A DNA stretch of 64,000 bases from Diacronema lutheri (Eukaryota > Haptophyta > Pavlovophyceae > Pavlovales > Pavlovaceae): assembly GCA_019448385.1 (NCBI GenBank), contig JAGTXO010000058.1:124001-188000 (forward strand), in the 5' to 3' direction. Numbering within the stretch: the stretch's first letter is position 1; each line of letters starts with the position of its first letter. Of the stretch, positions 33,984 through 45,150 are shown in pieces. The position numbers and the translations under genes are program-made. A model generated the notes under the pieces. It saw only the letters and a list, made by a program, of their open reading frames with translations. It made no database searches and was not told where the DNA came from.

Positions 33984-34766
33984 TCAAAGGAGCGGCAAAA
34001 AGGCGTTGGACCAGAACGTCACGTGCCGGCGCGCGTGGTCGACCGAAACGTAGGCAAAGTTGTGCGGCGACGCGCGCGGCCAGAGGTCACCGCCCGCGGC
34101 GGCCTCGAGTGCGTCGACACGGTAAGTCCACGAGCTCACCTCGAGCTGCCCCTGCGCGCTCTTGTGCACGCGCACCAGGTCGCGGTACGCCGACTTGACC
34201 GAGTCGAGCACAGCGTTGATCGAGTCGTCGTACTGGCACAGCCCGCCGCCGACCGCGAGGTGGCGCAAAATGCGGAAAAGGAGCTCGTCGCGCTCGGCGA
34301 CCGAGAATAGGGCGTACTCGTCGCTCCCCTCATCGAGCAGCGCGAGCCGCAGCCGATCCGACGCGAGCACACCGTCGGCGAGCGGCGTGTCAAAGCACTT
34401 CGCGACGTCGCCCGTCTCGCGCCGCGCGACGCCCGCCTCGAAGAGGCGATCGAAGAGGTCCATGCGAACGCGCGTGGCGGGAACCTGCGCCATGCGCACC
34501 GCTGTGACAGGCGCGGGCAGCGTGCCCCACCGCCCGCGCCCGGTGCAGACAGGCAGCGCCGCGCGCACGCGCGCGTCGTTGAAGAAGTCCGTGACAAAAT
34601 GCTCCACGTCCGCGCGGCCGAGCTGCCGGTCGTAGCGGAAGGTGGCGAGCACCATCGAGTCAATCAGGTCCCACTTCTTGAGCCGCTCCGCGCGCTCGCC
34701 CGGCGCGCGCAGCCCGTACGCCACGCCGTCGACCGGGTGGAAGGCGAACGGCTCACGATGCGCCAT
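33984..34766 (-). CDS. CFAP300: Cilia- and flagella-associated protein 300
   Basis: CFAP300 (C11orf70 in humans) is a cytoplasmic factor for assembly and transport of outer and inner dynein arms to motile cilia. The intronless 260-residue frame matches the family along its whole length: an N-terminal LKKWDLIDSMVLATFRYDR (human SMLGRIKAQAFGFDQ region), VTDFFNDARV, MDLFDRLFEAGVARRETGDV with KCFD, LRLALLDEGSDEYALFS, the hallmark GGGLCQYDDSINAVLDSVKS, YRDLVRVHKSAQG and the end region FAYVSVDHARRHVTFWSNA. Length matches the usual roughly 265 residues. The gene implies that the organism builds motile flagella with dynein arms. It lies in tandem with the SPX gene. Confidence 0.93.
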   Translation of the reverse strand: MAHREPFAFHPVDGVAYGLRAPGERAERLKKWDLIDSMVLATFRYDRQLGRADVEHFVTDFFNDARVRAALPVCTGRGRWGTLPAPVTAVRMAQVPATRVRMDLFDRLFEAGVARRETGDVAKCFDTPLADGVLASDRLRLALLDEGSDEYALFSVAERDELLFRILRHLAVGGGLCQYDDSINAVLDSVKSAYRDLVRVHKSAQGQLEVSSWTYRVDALEAAAGGDLWPRASPHNFAYVSVDHARRHVTFWSNAFLPLL

Positions 34767-35028
34767 CGTGCGACGGAACGGTCAACCGCCGAGAAGGAAT
34801 TCCGGACGGACGCACGGGAGCGACGCGCAGCACGTGGACGAGGGCTGAGCGCTGTGCATCTCGAACAGATGGTTGGAGGAGCTGGTCGAAGTGTCGTCCC
34901 TTCGATCAGCGCTTTGTGGGTCTGCCGTCCGAAATACGGCGGCGTGCGACCATCAATCTGTCACTAGCTCATTGCCAGTGCCACACTGACTGGCGGTGCG
35001 CGCGCGCGCCGCTTCCCGGCCACTCCAG

Positions 35029-38000
35029 TCAGCGCACGGCGATGCGCTGCGCAGAGGCCACCGCTGCACCCGCCGGCAAGCCCGCGCCAATGGCAGCTGC
35101 GCCAATTTCCACGCGCATCGCGTCGTGCGCGCGGCGCGCGCCGTCGACAGCGCCGGCGTGGCGCGCAGAGAAGCCGTCACTGGCGCCGGCGGGCGCCGTT
35201 GACTGGCGCTCGTCCGAGCACTGGCAGCTGAAGGCGAGGCCTGCCTCCGCGCCTCGCGCGCCGCTGTCGTCGCCATCGTCCACAACGCACGGCGTGAACG
35301 CGCGCACCGCCGCCCGCGCCGCCGCGCGCGCGCGCGCGCCGATCTTCGCGCCGGCGGAGCCGCCCGTCGGCACGCCCAGCCCACCAGCCGTTATGGCGCG
35401 AAACGAACCGCTCGGCGAGGAGCAATGGCTGCCGGACCTGCCGTACGCGCGCGCGCCCAGGACGGCGCGCGCACCTACGTCACGCGCGCGCGCGCCACAT
35501 CGCGGCACGTCGTCGTCGCCGATGGCCGCGTCCCACTCGCGCGGGTGCGAGGCGGCGAGGGCGCGCGCCTCGGCGAAGATGGCGGCGGGTTGGTATTTGT
35601 CCGCGCCTTGCGCTGCGTGGGGCACGCGCGCCGGCGCGCGGCGCGCGGCGCGTGGGCGCGTGGGCGCGACGCGCGGTGCGCCGCGCGTGCGTTGCGAAGA
35701 GGGCGCGCGCCGCGTGGTGCGCACCGCCCAGCCCGGTCAGCGCGCGCGCCGCGTGCACGCGCTGCGTGCACACACCGTTGAGCAGCTGGTGGAGCTCGGC
35801 GCCGATCGACTCGGAGAGCGCTTCGTCGGCGAAGCCGAGCAACAGGCCAGCGCCGCCTTTGCCCGACCAGCCGTCGCCTTCCAGGCTTCTCGCGCACCCG
35901 CCCGCGTCCGCGCCGTCGGCCTCGCAGGCGCCATCTTCGCCGCCATCCTCGCCGCCATCGTGACCGCCATCGTGGCTGTCCCAGTCCTCCGGATGCAGCG
36001 AGAGCGATGGCGCCCGGCTGCCCCGCCCCACCCAGAAGACTGGGTCGGCGCAGCCGTCGCGACTGGGTGGCGAGCCGCCGCCGTCGGCGGCTGCTGCGCA
36101 GTGCGAAAGCGCGCGCGCGTTACCGCTCGTGCGCTCGGCCGCGGGCAGCGATGGCGCCACGGGAGACGGCACGCGCGCACACGGCGGCGCGGACGGCGGT
36201 GACGACGGGCGCGTGTTGGCCGCGCTGTCCGTCGACGCGAGCGCGGCGGCGAGCGCGCCGAGTCCGCTGCCATGCTTCGCGCCAGACTTGCCGCCGCCAC
36301 CGACGCCGGCGCCGCCAAACGCCGCGTCCGCGTGCGGCACGGACACCGCGCAGACGGCGGGGAGCTGGTGCGCGTGCGCCCACGCGCTCGCGTTCGCGCG
36401 CGCACCGCGCTCGCCGTCTGCATCCCAGCCGATGCGCGCGCCGTCGCGCTGCGCACCCGCGCCCGCGCCCGGATCCGGACCCGGACCCGTGCCCGCGCCC
36501 GGACCCGCGATCATGTTCAGCGCAAGGCTCTCAGCACGCGCGCAGCGCGCGACGGCGGCGAACAGGCGCGAGCGGAGCAACGCGTGCACGAAGCGCGAAG
36601 ACGTGAGCAGCCGCAGCGCGATCAAGCGTAACGGCAAGCGTAACGGCTGCGGCGACGGCTCGGCGGCCGGCGCGTCGTTCGGCTGCGGCGACGGCTCGGC
36701 GGCCGGCGCGAGCGCGGCGCGCGCCGCGCTGGGCTCGTCGACGCCGCCGTCGCCGTCGTCGGCCTCGTCGCCGTCGTCGCCGGCGAGAAGCTCGCTAACG
36801 CCGCGCAGCGCCTTGTCGTGCTTCTTGACGATCTTGAGCACGGCGACGAACTGCACGAGGCAGTAGGCGCGCAACGTGAGCGCCGACCGGTGCAGCGTCG
36901 CGCGCGCGCGCGCGTCCGCCGCCGCAGAGCCGGGCGGCGCGGGCGCGCGCGGCGAGCGGAGCGCGGGCGCGCGCACGGCGTGCGGCGACGTGTTCGCGCT
37001 CGTCGCGCGCGCGCCGCCGCTGCCGCGCCACACCGTCGCGTCGACGACGGGCGGCGGGCGCGCGTAACGCGCGCACGCCGGCGGCGTCGGCGCCGCGAGC
37101 GCCGCGCGCAGCGGCGGCGCGCGCGAGGTGGCGGCGGGCACGGCGTCGCGCGGGCGTGACGCGACGACGAACGACGCTGCCCGTGGCGGGCAGCCCAGCG
37201 GCACAGCCGCGCCCGCGCTCGGCCGCGGGCCGCCCGGCGCGCACTCGGCCGCCACCGCCGCGCCCGCGCCATCGCCGGCGGCCGCCGGGACGAAGCTCTC
37301 AAAGCAGAGACCACCGAGCGCGCGCGCGCGCGCGCTGATGCGCGCGCGCCCCTCCGCCGCGCCGAGCGACGTGCCGAAGGCCGAGTCCGACGCGCGCCGC
37401 GCGTCGAGGAGGCGCCCGCCGGCATGCGCGTCGTCGAGCGCGCGCGCGCCGTCTGCCGGCCGGGGCAGCGAGAAGCCAACGGTCGCGTCAGCGAAGGCGG
37501 CGGCGGACACGTCAGTATCCCACGCGTCGGTGTACCCGCCGTCCGACGCGCGCGCGCGCGCGCCGAGCGCCGGCGGTGGCGGGGCCGACGGGCCGGGCGG
37601 GTGCGGCGAAGTGAGCGCGCGCGCGCGTCGCTGGTGCGTGCCGCCTGCCGCCCCAGCGAGGGCCGAGGCGGCGGGCGGCGGGGCCGCGTAGTAGAAGGCG
37701 AGGGGAGGCGGGCTGCCGACCAGGCATGCCACGTCCACGCCGCACGCGCTGCGGTCGTCGCCGCCGGCGCCATCGTCGCCGCGCGCGGGCGTCGTGCACG
37801 TGTGCTCGGCGCTCGGCGCGGGGGCCGGGGCGCGCGCATCGAACGCGCTGCCGTTCTCGTCGGCGGAGGTGCCGGGCGTGGAGTCGGCGTCGCCGAGCGC
37901 GAGGAGAGCGTCGACGATCGCTGCCTCCTGCTCGGCGAACGTCTCGTCGATCTCGGCGAGCATTGCCTGCAGCTCGTGGACGAACGCGGCGGACGTGGCG

Positions 38001-38502
38001 GGTTCGAGGTGCGGCGCGTGCGAGAGAAAGCGCTTGAAGCCCTTGTAGTCGACTGCGGGGCGCGGGCGAGGCGCGCGCGGGCAGACAAGTGGTCAGACGG
38101 CGAGGACGCGCGCGCCGCGCCAGACCGCGCGCGATCGTGACGGGCGGCGGCGGCGGCGGCGCGCGCGCGCGCGCGCACGCGCCGGCTGCTCACACGAGCG
38201 GCATGCGCGCCAGGGCGCGGCGCGGCGTTTGAATGACGGCGCAAAAGCCACGCGTGTGCACGCGCACGTGCGTGCAAGGCGCGCGCGATCGCGCTCATCG
38301 CGCGCGCGCGTCCCGCGCGCCGCGCGCGCCGCACGCGCCGCGCGCCTCCGCGCGCCTCCGCGGGCGCCGCATGCGAGCGCCGTCAATGGCGCAATCGGGT
38401 CGGCGCGGTCGAGCGCGCGCGCGCGCGCGCGCGCGCCGCGAGGCAGCACACACCGGTCGGCCATTCGCCAAACGTCATCGCGGCGAGCTTGCCAAACTTC
38501 AT
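35029..38502 (-). CDS. SPX-domain protein with a split SPX domain
   Basis: SPX domains bind inositol pyrophosphates and report phosphate status. Three exons are proposed: 38502-38454, 38052-35725 and 35612-35029 (986 residues, phases kept). The short first exon gives MKFGKLAAMTFGEWPT; the second opens with VDYKGFKRFL and continues FVHELQAMLAEIDETFAEQE, the first SPX helices. The closing SPX helix, FVAVLKIVKKHDKAL, comes only at residues 407-432, after about 330 low-complexity residues. The remainder (LRLIALRLLTSSRFVHALL, acidic and Gly-rich parts, then AGADKYQPAAIFAEARALA) shows no EXS, RING, VTC or major facilitator domain. The lysine cluster that grips phosphate is partly visible (KFGK, YKGFK, KIVKKHDK). 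It may act as a phosphate-sensing regulator; partners unknown. Confidence 0.75.
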
Positions 38503-38683
38503 GCCACCCGCTCGAGCGCGCGCGTTTGATTGTCTGCAGGGCGCGTGCCCGATCCTCACACCGGGTGCCCACGGATTTTCGCCGCCGGCGTTTCTCGACG
38601 GTCGCATAGCTACGTACGGTGGGTGTGACAGCGAGTACACATTGCTTTGAATGGATTCGGCGGGAAATCAAGTCCGGGTCTCT

Positions 38684-40732
38684 TCAGAGCAACGGCTCGG
38701 CGGCCGACGGCGGCGCGAGTGGTGAGGCGTCGCGCGCGCGTCGGCCGTGCCGGAGCGCGCACGAGGCCTCGGCGCACACGCGCCGCATCGCCACTTTGAG
38801 CGCGCCCTGCTTGCCGCCCGCGGCAACCGCCGCGCACGCTGAGACGGCCACGCCCGCCGCGGCGAGCACGAGGCACACGAGCGCGCCGAGCAGCGGCGCC
38901 GACGAGGGCGTGGCGGTGCCCTCGTCGGCGCGCGCGCTCGCGCGCCCAGCCGGTGGCGCGCGCGCCGCCGCGCCTTTCGCGAGCTTTGCGCCGTAGGGCG
39001 CCGCGCGTGGCGCGGTCGGTATGGCGGCGTGCGATGGCATGGCCGGCGAATGCGCGTGCAGCTGCGCGAAGAGCGTCGACGCGGGGGGCGAGAGGGCGTT
39101 CGATGCGCCGTTGGGCGCAGGCTGGCCATTGGCCGTGCGTCGCTCGCCACGCGTGCGCGCCCCGCTACCGCCGGCCTGCGCGACGACTGTGGCGGCGACG
39201 CCGGCACTGGCCGCGCCGTGCGCACGCTCGTCGACCAAGGCGGCCTCCTCCTCCTCCGTCGCCTGCGCCTCCTGCTCATCGGCCTCGTCCTTGTCCTTGT
39301 CCTCGTCTTCCTCCGCCGCCTCCGCCTCCGCCTCCGCCGCCTCCGCAGCCGCCACCGCCGCCATGGCGCTGCTGCCGCCGCCGTCCGAGCTCGAGTCGGC
39401 CGCAACACCCGCGCCCCCAACTGCCACCGGACCGCCGGTCGCTTCGTCCGTGCCGGTCGCGTCCGCCTCGTCCGCCGCGCCGTTGTCCGGGCCGTCGCCG
39501 CCTGGTGGGAGCGGCAGCGGCAGCGGCGCCGGCTCGGGCACCAGTGGTGGACCAAGTCCGCCCGTCCCGCCCGACGGCACGTCGGACGGGACGGACGGCG
39601 GCGGCGGCGGGTGCGCGGGCGGCGCGACGCAGCCGACGTACGTGAGCCACGCATCCTGCTCGGCGATCGCCTCGAGCTGCGCGATCTGCAGCTCGGTGCT
39701 CGCGTCGCGCGCGTCGCCCTTGCCCGCCCCTCCGCCTCCGCTCGTCGCGCGGCTGCCGTCGGGCGCGACGTGGCGCTCGGTGTTGGCGCCGCCGTCATCG
39801 CCGCTGCCGTCGCACGGCCCGGCGCGCCGCAGCAGCAGGAGCATTTCAAAATCGAGCACGAGGTACGTGCCGTCGGCGCAGAGCGTGTGCACCGTCAGCG
39901 ACGCCCACGCCGACTCCGGATTGAACAGCGCGTTGCGCTGCCGCACGAATGAGCTGCTGGCTCGGAACGGCGCGAGCGCGCGCGCGAGCCCGTCCGCACC
40001 GCGCGCGCACGAGTCGAGGCCCCACCACGAGAAGCACGAGTGCGCGTCGTCGGCGAAGAGGGGCGGCGCGCCCGCAAACGCGTCGCTTCCGCTCGTCGCG
40101 CTGCTGTTGCCGCCGTCGCCGCCGTCGCCAGGGGCGGCGCGCTCGTTCCACGCGCGCACGAGCCGCTCGACCGCGCGCAGCTCGGCGGCAAAGTCCGCCT
40201 GCGCGCGCCGCGGCGAAGGGCTGCTTGCGCCCTTGCACGCCTCGAGGGCGTGCGCGGCGGCGCTCGCGTCGTAGTAATCAAAGTAGTGCGTCGCCCGGAG
40301 CGACTGCGGGTCAAGGCGCATGAAGACGAGGTGGAGGTCGGCGTAGAGCGGCGTGGCGCCCCGCTCGCACTCGTACACGCCCGAGCGCGTGAAGCCGACA
40401 GAGTTGTTGCCGAAGAAGATGGTGCGCGGGAAGAGGGCAACATGACTGAGGCGAAGCCCCGCGAGAAGCACTTCGAGCGCGGCGTGCGCCTGCTCGTACG
40501 AGATGGGCGTCGACGCGCCGCCCGGCGCGTAGATGAGCGCGTCGCGCGCCTTGTTCTCGACGCACGACGTGACGAAGAAGGTGTCGGTCCCCTCGAGGCA
40601 ATGTTTCCAGACGGTAAGGTCGACCTCGACCGCCTCGAAGAGCGCTGGCGCTGAGAGGAACGCCTGGGACGAGATTCCTGCCGCGGCCGCGGCAGGGAGC
40701 GCGAGCGCCGCGAGGACGACGACGGCGCGCAT
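38684..40732 (-). CDS. Predicted type I membrane protein with large ectodomain
   Basis: An open frame of 682 residues from the ATG at 40732, chosen because a clear signal peptide follows (MRAVVVLAALALPAAAAAG). The ectodomain has several cysteines (HCLEG, TSCVEN, YECERG, SCFSWWGLDSC, TLCADG) and NNS/NSS glycosylation sites, with ordered segments FFVTSCVENKARDALIYAP and LYADLHLVFMRLDPQSL. A Pro-rich and a very acidic Glu/Asp/Lys stretch (about 500-560) lead to a transmembrane helix near 612-640 (LLGALVCLVLAAAGVAVSA) and a short basic tail. The 5' half resembles secreted receptor-like proteins of algae, but no named domain was recognised. It is divergent from the gene at 41071. Confidence 0.6.
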   Translation of the reverse strand: MRAVVVLAALALPAAAAAGISSQAFLSAPALFEAVEVDLTVWKHCLEGTDTFFVTSCVENKARDALIYAPGGASTPISYEQAHAALEVLLAGLRLSHVALFPRTIFFGNNSVGFTRSGVYECERGATPLYADLHLVFMRLDPQSLRATHYFDYYDASAAAHALEACKGASSPSPRRAQADFAAELRAVERLVRAWNERAAPGDGGDGGNSSATSGSDAFAGAPPLFADDAHSCFSWWGLDSCARGADGLARALAPFRASSSFVRQRNALFNPESAWASLTVHTLCADGTYLVLDFEMLLLLRRAGPCDGSGDDGGANTERHVAPDGSRATSGGGGAGKGDARDASTELQIAQLEAIAEQDAWLTYVGCVAPPAHPPPPPSVPSDVPSGGTGGLGPPLVPEPAPLPLPLPPGGDGPDNGAADEADATGTDEATGGPVAVGGAGVAADSSSDGGGSSAMAAVAAAEAAEAEAEAAEEDEDKDKDEADEQEAQATEEEEAALVDERAHGAASAGVAATVVAQAGGSGARTRGERRTANGQPAPNGASNALSPPASTLFAQLHAHSPAMPSHAAIPTAPRAAPYGAKLAKGAAARAPPAGRASARADEGTATPSSAPLLGALVCLVLAAAGVAVSACAAVAAGGKQGALKVAMRRVCAEASCALRHGRRARDASPLAPPSAAEPLL

Positions 40733-41070
40733 TCGCCAAAGGACGGATTTGGCGATGCGTCTTGAGTGGAAAAGGGGATGGGGGCGGGAGAGTTCCTCAA
40801 CGTAATTTAATCGCGGCGAGTGTGCACGCGGGCGTCGGCGTCGCTCGGCGACGGACGGCGCTTGCACAGGCGGAGAGACCCGCCGCTCGCTCGGCCTCGG
40901 CGGCCTCGGCTCAACGAGCATGGCACGTGGAGTCGCTCGCGCACGTGCGCGCACACACACCCCTGGCTCGCCCGAGCGGCCGGGCTGGGATGCCAAATTC
41001 TCGGCCCGCCTGTCAGTCGACAGTTATCCGCGCGCCATATTTGTTACGCGCAGGGATCCGGCCGCGCGCC
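40733..41070. promoter_or_regulatory. Divergent intergenic region
   Basis: 338 bp between the starts of two divergent membrane-protein genes. No specific element is recognised; the open frames that extend into it on both strands lack conserved features. Promoters for both genes are inferred. Confidence 0.35.
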
Positions 41071-43036
41071 ATGGAGACCGCGGCGCCTCCCGGCACGTAC
41101 GGCCGCGGCGCGAGCCTGCTCGGTCGGCGCGCGCCGACGCGCCTTCGCCCGGCCGTCGCTTGCTGCTACCTCACCGTCCCCGCCGTCGCCTACGCGGCGT
41201 ACGTGCTGGCGTCCGTGCTGCGGATGCTGCTGTGCACGTCCTTCGAGGTGGTGGAGGCGGACGTGGGTGGGCTCTGCTCGGAGCTCGTGCGCGTGCGCGC
41301 GCTTCTCCGCGTCCATTCGCCCAGCCGCGTCGCCGTTCGCCTCTCGCCGCTCGTGCTCGACGTGTCCGACGGTGTGTCCCCTTCTGCAACGATCGCGCGG
41401 CTTCGGCTGCCGGCGCAGACGCTGCGACACGGCGCGCAGCTGTGGGAGGTGGGCGCGCTGATCGAGCTGGTCGACCCCGAGTCGTTTGGCGCCCTCGTCG
41501 CCAGTCTCGATGGCACGCCGCAGCGTGCGCTGACGCCGCCCGGCGCGCGCGCGGTCGCGGACGGCGCGGACGGCGGCGCGGACGGCGGCGCGGACGGCGG
41601 CGCGGACGGCGGCGCGGACGGCGCGGACGCGCCGCGCGCGCGCTTCGAGACGATCGGTCTGGCACTGCACGGCTCGGTAAGCACGGACGCGCTGTTCGGG
41701 CTCCCGATCTCCGTGCCCGTTGCCTTCGCCTTCCATCTCAACCCCGCGCGCATGCGCGACCCATCGAAACCGCGCATGAGCGCCAAGGAATCGGCAGAAT
41801 GGCGGGCGCTGCGCGCCAAACGGTGTGGGTGCGCAGAGCGGATGCGCGCGGCGGTGGCGGCGGAGGACGCGTCGCACCGCATCGCCGTGCGCTGGGCGAG
41901 CGCCGACCGGCTCCACGTGAGCGTCACGCTGCGCGTGTCGATGCGCGCGGGCGGCGCGCGCCTTTCTGCCGCGTTCCCGCCAATTTCCGCAGAGCTCTTC
42001 ACACCGCGCGCGGGCGCGGGCGCGGGCGTGGGCGCGGGCAACGGGACGGTGGCAGGCGTGGGCGGCGTGCACGCGTCAAGCTGGCTCACTGGCGGTTTCG
42101 GTGGCGGTGTCGGTGGCGGTTTCGGCGGCCTGTTGCCCCTCGCGCAATTCTCCGTGCGGCGCTGGCGCATCGCGCCGCCGGCGCTCGGCGCGGCCGCGCG
42201 GCGCGGCGCGGCGGGCGCGGCGGTGGCGGCGCGCGCGGACATGCTGGGTGGCGCTGGCAAGGGCGGCAAGTCGCCGGCGCCCGCCGCACCCGCCAGCGAC
42301 GCGCCGCCGCCTGGCGTCGAGACGCGCGCGCGCCGCGCGCGATCCACGCCAGTGGCCGGCCGCGTCCGCGGAGGCAGTCCGGCGGGCGGCGGCGTGCGCG
42401 GCGTGGACAACGCAGTCGTGGTTGAGATGGACGTTGTGATGGTGCGCGTGCCGCGCCGCCCGCGTGCCGCGCCTCCGCAGCGCGCGGTCGGCGCCAACGC
42501 CCAAGGGCGCGGCGGGCGCACAGAGCCTCCCCCCTCCCCCCCTTTGCGCGCACACGCGTCCTCAGGAGCGGGCTGTGCACGGACGCGCGCTGGACGCGTG
42601 GGCGTCGCTCGTGCTCGACAACGGCGTGCTCCCGCCGCTCTTCGCGACGGGCTCTTCCGACGGGGAGATTGCGGCGCTCCGTCCGACCTCGGTGCTTGAG
42701 GGCGACCCGCTGTACAACAACGCGAGCGAGGCGTGCGCGCTGCAGCGCGCGCTGCGCGGCGCGCTCGCACGCGCGTACGCCGGCTCGCCGCTTGCGGACG
42801 CGCCCAAGTCGCTGCGCGATGGCGCGCGCTTCTTCGCATGCGCGTGGCGGACGGCGGGCGACGGGCCGCACGGCGCGACGTCGCTCGTCGGCGGCGTCGC
42901 GCAGCTCGCGCAGTGCTCGCACGCCGCCGACGCGGACGCGGCCGCCAGCGGCGGCAGGAGTAGCGGCGAGGCAGCCGCGGTGCAGTTTGCGCGCGGCATG
43001 TTCGACCGCCTCGTCGGCTCGGAGCGCGTCGGTTGA
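41071..43036 (+). CDS. Unknown protein with N-terminal membrane helix
   Basis: Two exons: 41071-42441 and 42566-43036, GT-AG and in phase, 613 residues. After a basic start, residues about 32-53 (CCYLTVPAVAYAAYVLASVL) form a membrane helix. The following part alternates beta-like stretches (SRVAVRLSPLVLDVS, IGLALHGSVSTDALFGLPIS, VSVTLRVSM), reminiscent of lipid- or membrane-associated beta domains, and holds GGAD tetrapeptide repeats coded by 12-bp units near 41575-41625. Exon 2 (ALDAWASLVLDNGVLPPLF, FFACAWRTAGDG) is conserved-looking. No family was recognised. The start is the ATG before the basic-then-hydrophobic segment. Confidence 0.6.
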
Positions 43037-43201
43037 CCGCACCGATTGCCTCGTCGGCACGGTCACACCGACGCAGCTGGCATCCCGCCATTTTTCCTTG
43101 ACCGTTCTTATGGGAATGATACCCGTGAATGGAGGCGAAATAAATAATAATGAACGGTTGAAGGTCTAAGGGCTAAAAAGGGCGGCGCGAGAGGCTGCAC
43201 C

Positions 43202-45150
43202 ATGACGCGCGGCGCGGCCTTGCTGGTGCCCGAGTCCTTCACGCGGCTCGTGTTTGACGACCTGAAGCCCGCTGTGTACAAGGGTGGCGAGGGCAACCAG
43301 ATCATGCTCGACAGCTCAACGTGAGCAGCGTGCGCGCGGACGCTCGCCGCGCCAACCTGTTGCGCGCCGCGGTGTTCGCGCGCGCCTCGTGCACGGTCGA
43401 TCCCACGCTCGCCGTGCCCTGTCGGGCGCGCCTCGCGCACGGCCACCGTGATCGGCCGCGCCGCACACATGCGCGGCGGTGCGCGCGCCGCGCGGTAGAT
43501 ACGGCTACTGGCCCGAGTCTCTCTTCGCGCTACACGGCCGGCCGTTGCCGCTCGGGCCGCTTCTCATCTACACGCTGTGGGCCATCGGCGCGACCACGCT
43601 CGCCATGCTCGTCCGCGTCGGCGACGATGGCGAGCCGACGATCACGCTGCATGTGAACGTTCTCGGCGTTTCCGGGACCGCCCTCTTTTTCCTTCTCGTC
43701 TTCCGCACGAACGCCTCGTGCGCGCGCGCCGCGCGCCGGGCCGCGCCGCGCCGCGCCGTGCGCGCGGCCGAGCGCGGATGGCGGCGTGGGGCGAAGGCAG
43801 GGGCGTCGCGGCGTGCCTCGCGCGCGCCGCGCGCGTGTGCGCAGGCGCGGCCGAAGAGGCGGCGTCCGAATGGGCTGCCAGGTGGATGGGTGGGGATGGG
43901 GGACGGGGGGAGGGTGGGGGGGCGACGGCAGGCGGCGGAGCGCAACATGCCGCGCGCGAGCTGCGCCAGCGCGTGCGCTCTGCGCCGGCGCGTCAGCCTG
44001 TGGCGCTCGCTTCCTTTTCGCCTAGCCTGTGGCGCACGCACCCTTTTTGCCTCTCGCGCGCAGCTACTAGCCCCCGACCCCCCCCCCCCCCCCCCCCGCC
44101 CCCGGGTTCGCTTCCGTCCCCGCCCCCGCCCCTGCCCCCGCCCACCCGGGCCCCGCCGCCCACACCGCGGCGCGCAGCTACGACCGTTGGTGGGAGGGTC
44201 GTAAGATGTGGGGTGACGTAACGGCGTGCTGCCGAAATTTTACGCGCCAGGTGATCGCGCACATCGGCCCCGAGCCGCGCGGCGCGCTGTTCGCGCCGGC
44301 GAGCGAACCGTCCGCGGCCGAGCGCGTCGACACGCTCGTGCGCTGGGCGGTTGCCTTCGCCATCGTCGCCAAGCAGCACCTGCGCGACGAGCGCGAGCTG
44401 TCGACGACGCTGCGCGGGATCATCCGCACGACGCACGCGCGAGAGGTGCAAGCCGCGAAGCACCGGCCCCTCTTCGTCGCCGAGCGGATCACGATGGAGC
44501 TCGCGGCGGCGCAGCGCGCGGGCTTGCTCGACTCGGTGGAGAAGATGGCGCTCGACGCGAACCTGAGCGCGATGGTGCGCGCGGTCACGTCGATGGAGCG
44601 GATCGTGCGCACGCGCATGCCGTTTGCGTACATTGTGCACCTGCGGTCGTTTTTGGTTTTATGGCTTCTCGCGCTGCCCTTCACGATGGTGGTCTATTTA
44701 AATTGGGGCGGCGTGCTCGCGTGCACGCTGATCGCGTATTCGCTGCTTGGGCTCGAGACGATTGGCGTCGAGGTCGAGCAGCCGTTTGGCCGCGACTACT
44801 GCGACCTGCCGCTCGACCAGCTCGTCGATGTGCTCAAGTCCAACTTGCTCGAGGCGCTGAAGCGGCACGAGGTACGAACCGACGGCGGTGCGGCCTGGAG
44901 CGGAGGCGACGGCGGCGTGGCAGCTCGCGGCGACGACGGCGCGGACGGCGGCGGCGGCCGTGGCAGAGGCGCGGCGCACGCCAACGGCGCGGCGAACGGC
45001 GGCGCGTGCGGCGGCGGTGCACAGTACCACGGGCTGCCGTCGCGCGGCGGCCGCGTGGTGCGCGACGTGCTGCTCGGCCGCGGGCCGGGCAGCGGCTCGG
45101 CGCGCAGATTGTACGGCGGGCGGCAAAACTCGCTGATCGTGCTCCAGTGA
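43202..45150 (+). CDS. Bestrophin-like anion channel (UPF0187 type)
   Basis: Three exons: 43202-43320, 43499-43717 and 44178-45150 (436 residues, GT-AG, phases kept). Splicing restores the family core FRTNASYDRWWEGRKMWGD across the second junction. Further marks are LIYTLWAIGATTLAMLV (first membrane helix), LVRWAVAFAIVAKQHLRDE, MERIVRTRMPFAYIVHLR, the membrane pair LLALPFTMVVYLNWGG and LIAYSLLGLETIGVEVEQPF, and GRDYCDLPLDQL. In plants this family includes the thylakoid voltage-dependent chloride channel; related algal proteins carry bicarbonate or chloride in the thylakoid. Location here is inferred, since no clear transit peptide is visible. The tail after 370 is Gly/Ala-rich. Intron 2 contains a poly-C run (44080-44098). 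Confidence 0.88.

Noticed and set aside
38684-40996. Starting the membrane protein at the upstream ATG (40996)
   Set aside because: The extra 88 residues are low complexity; the ATG at 40732 is followed by a clean signal peptide.
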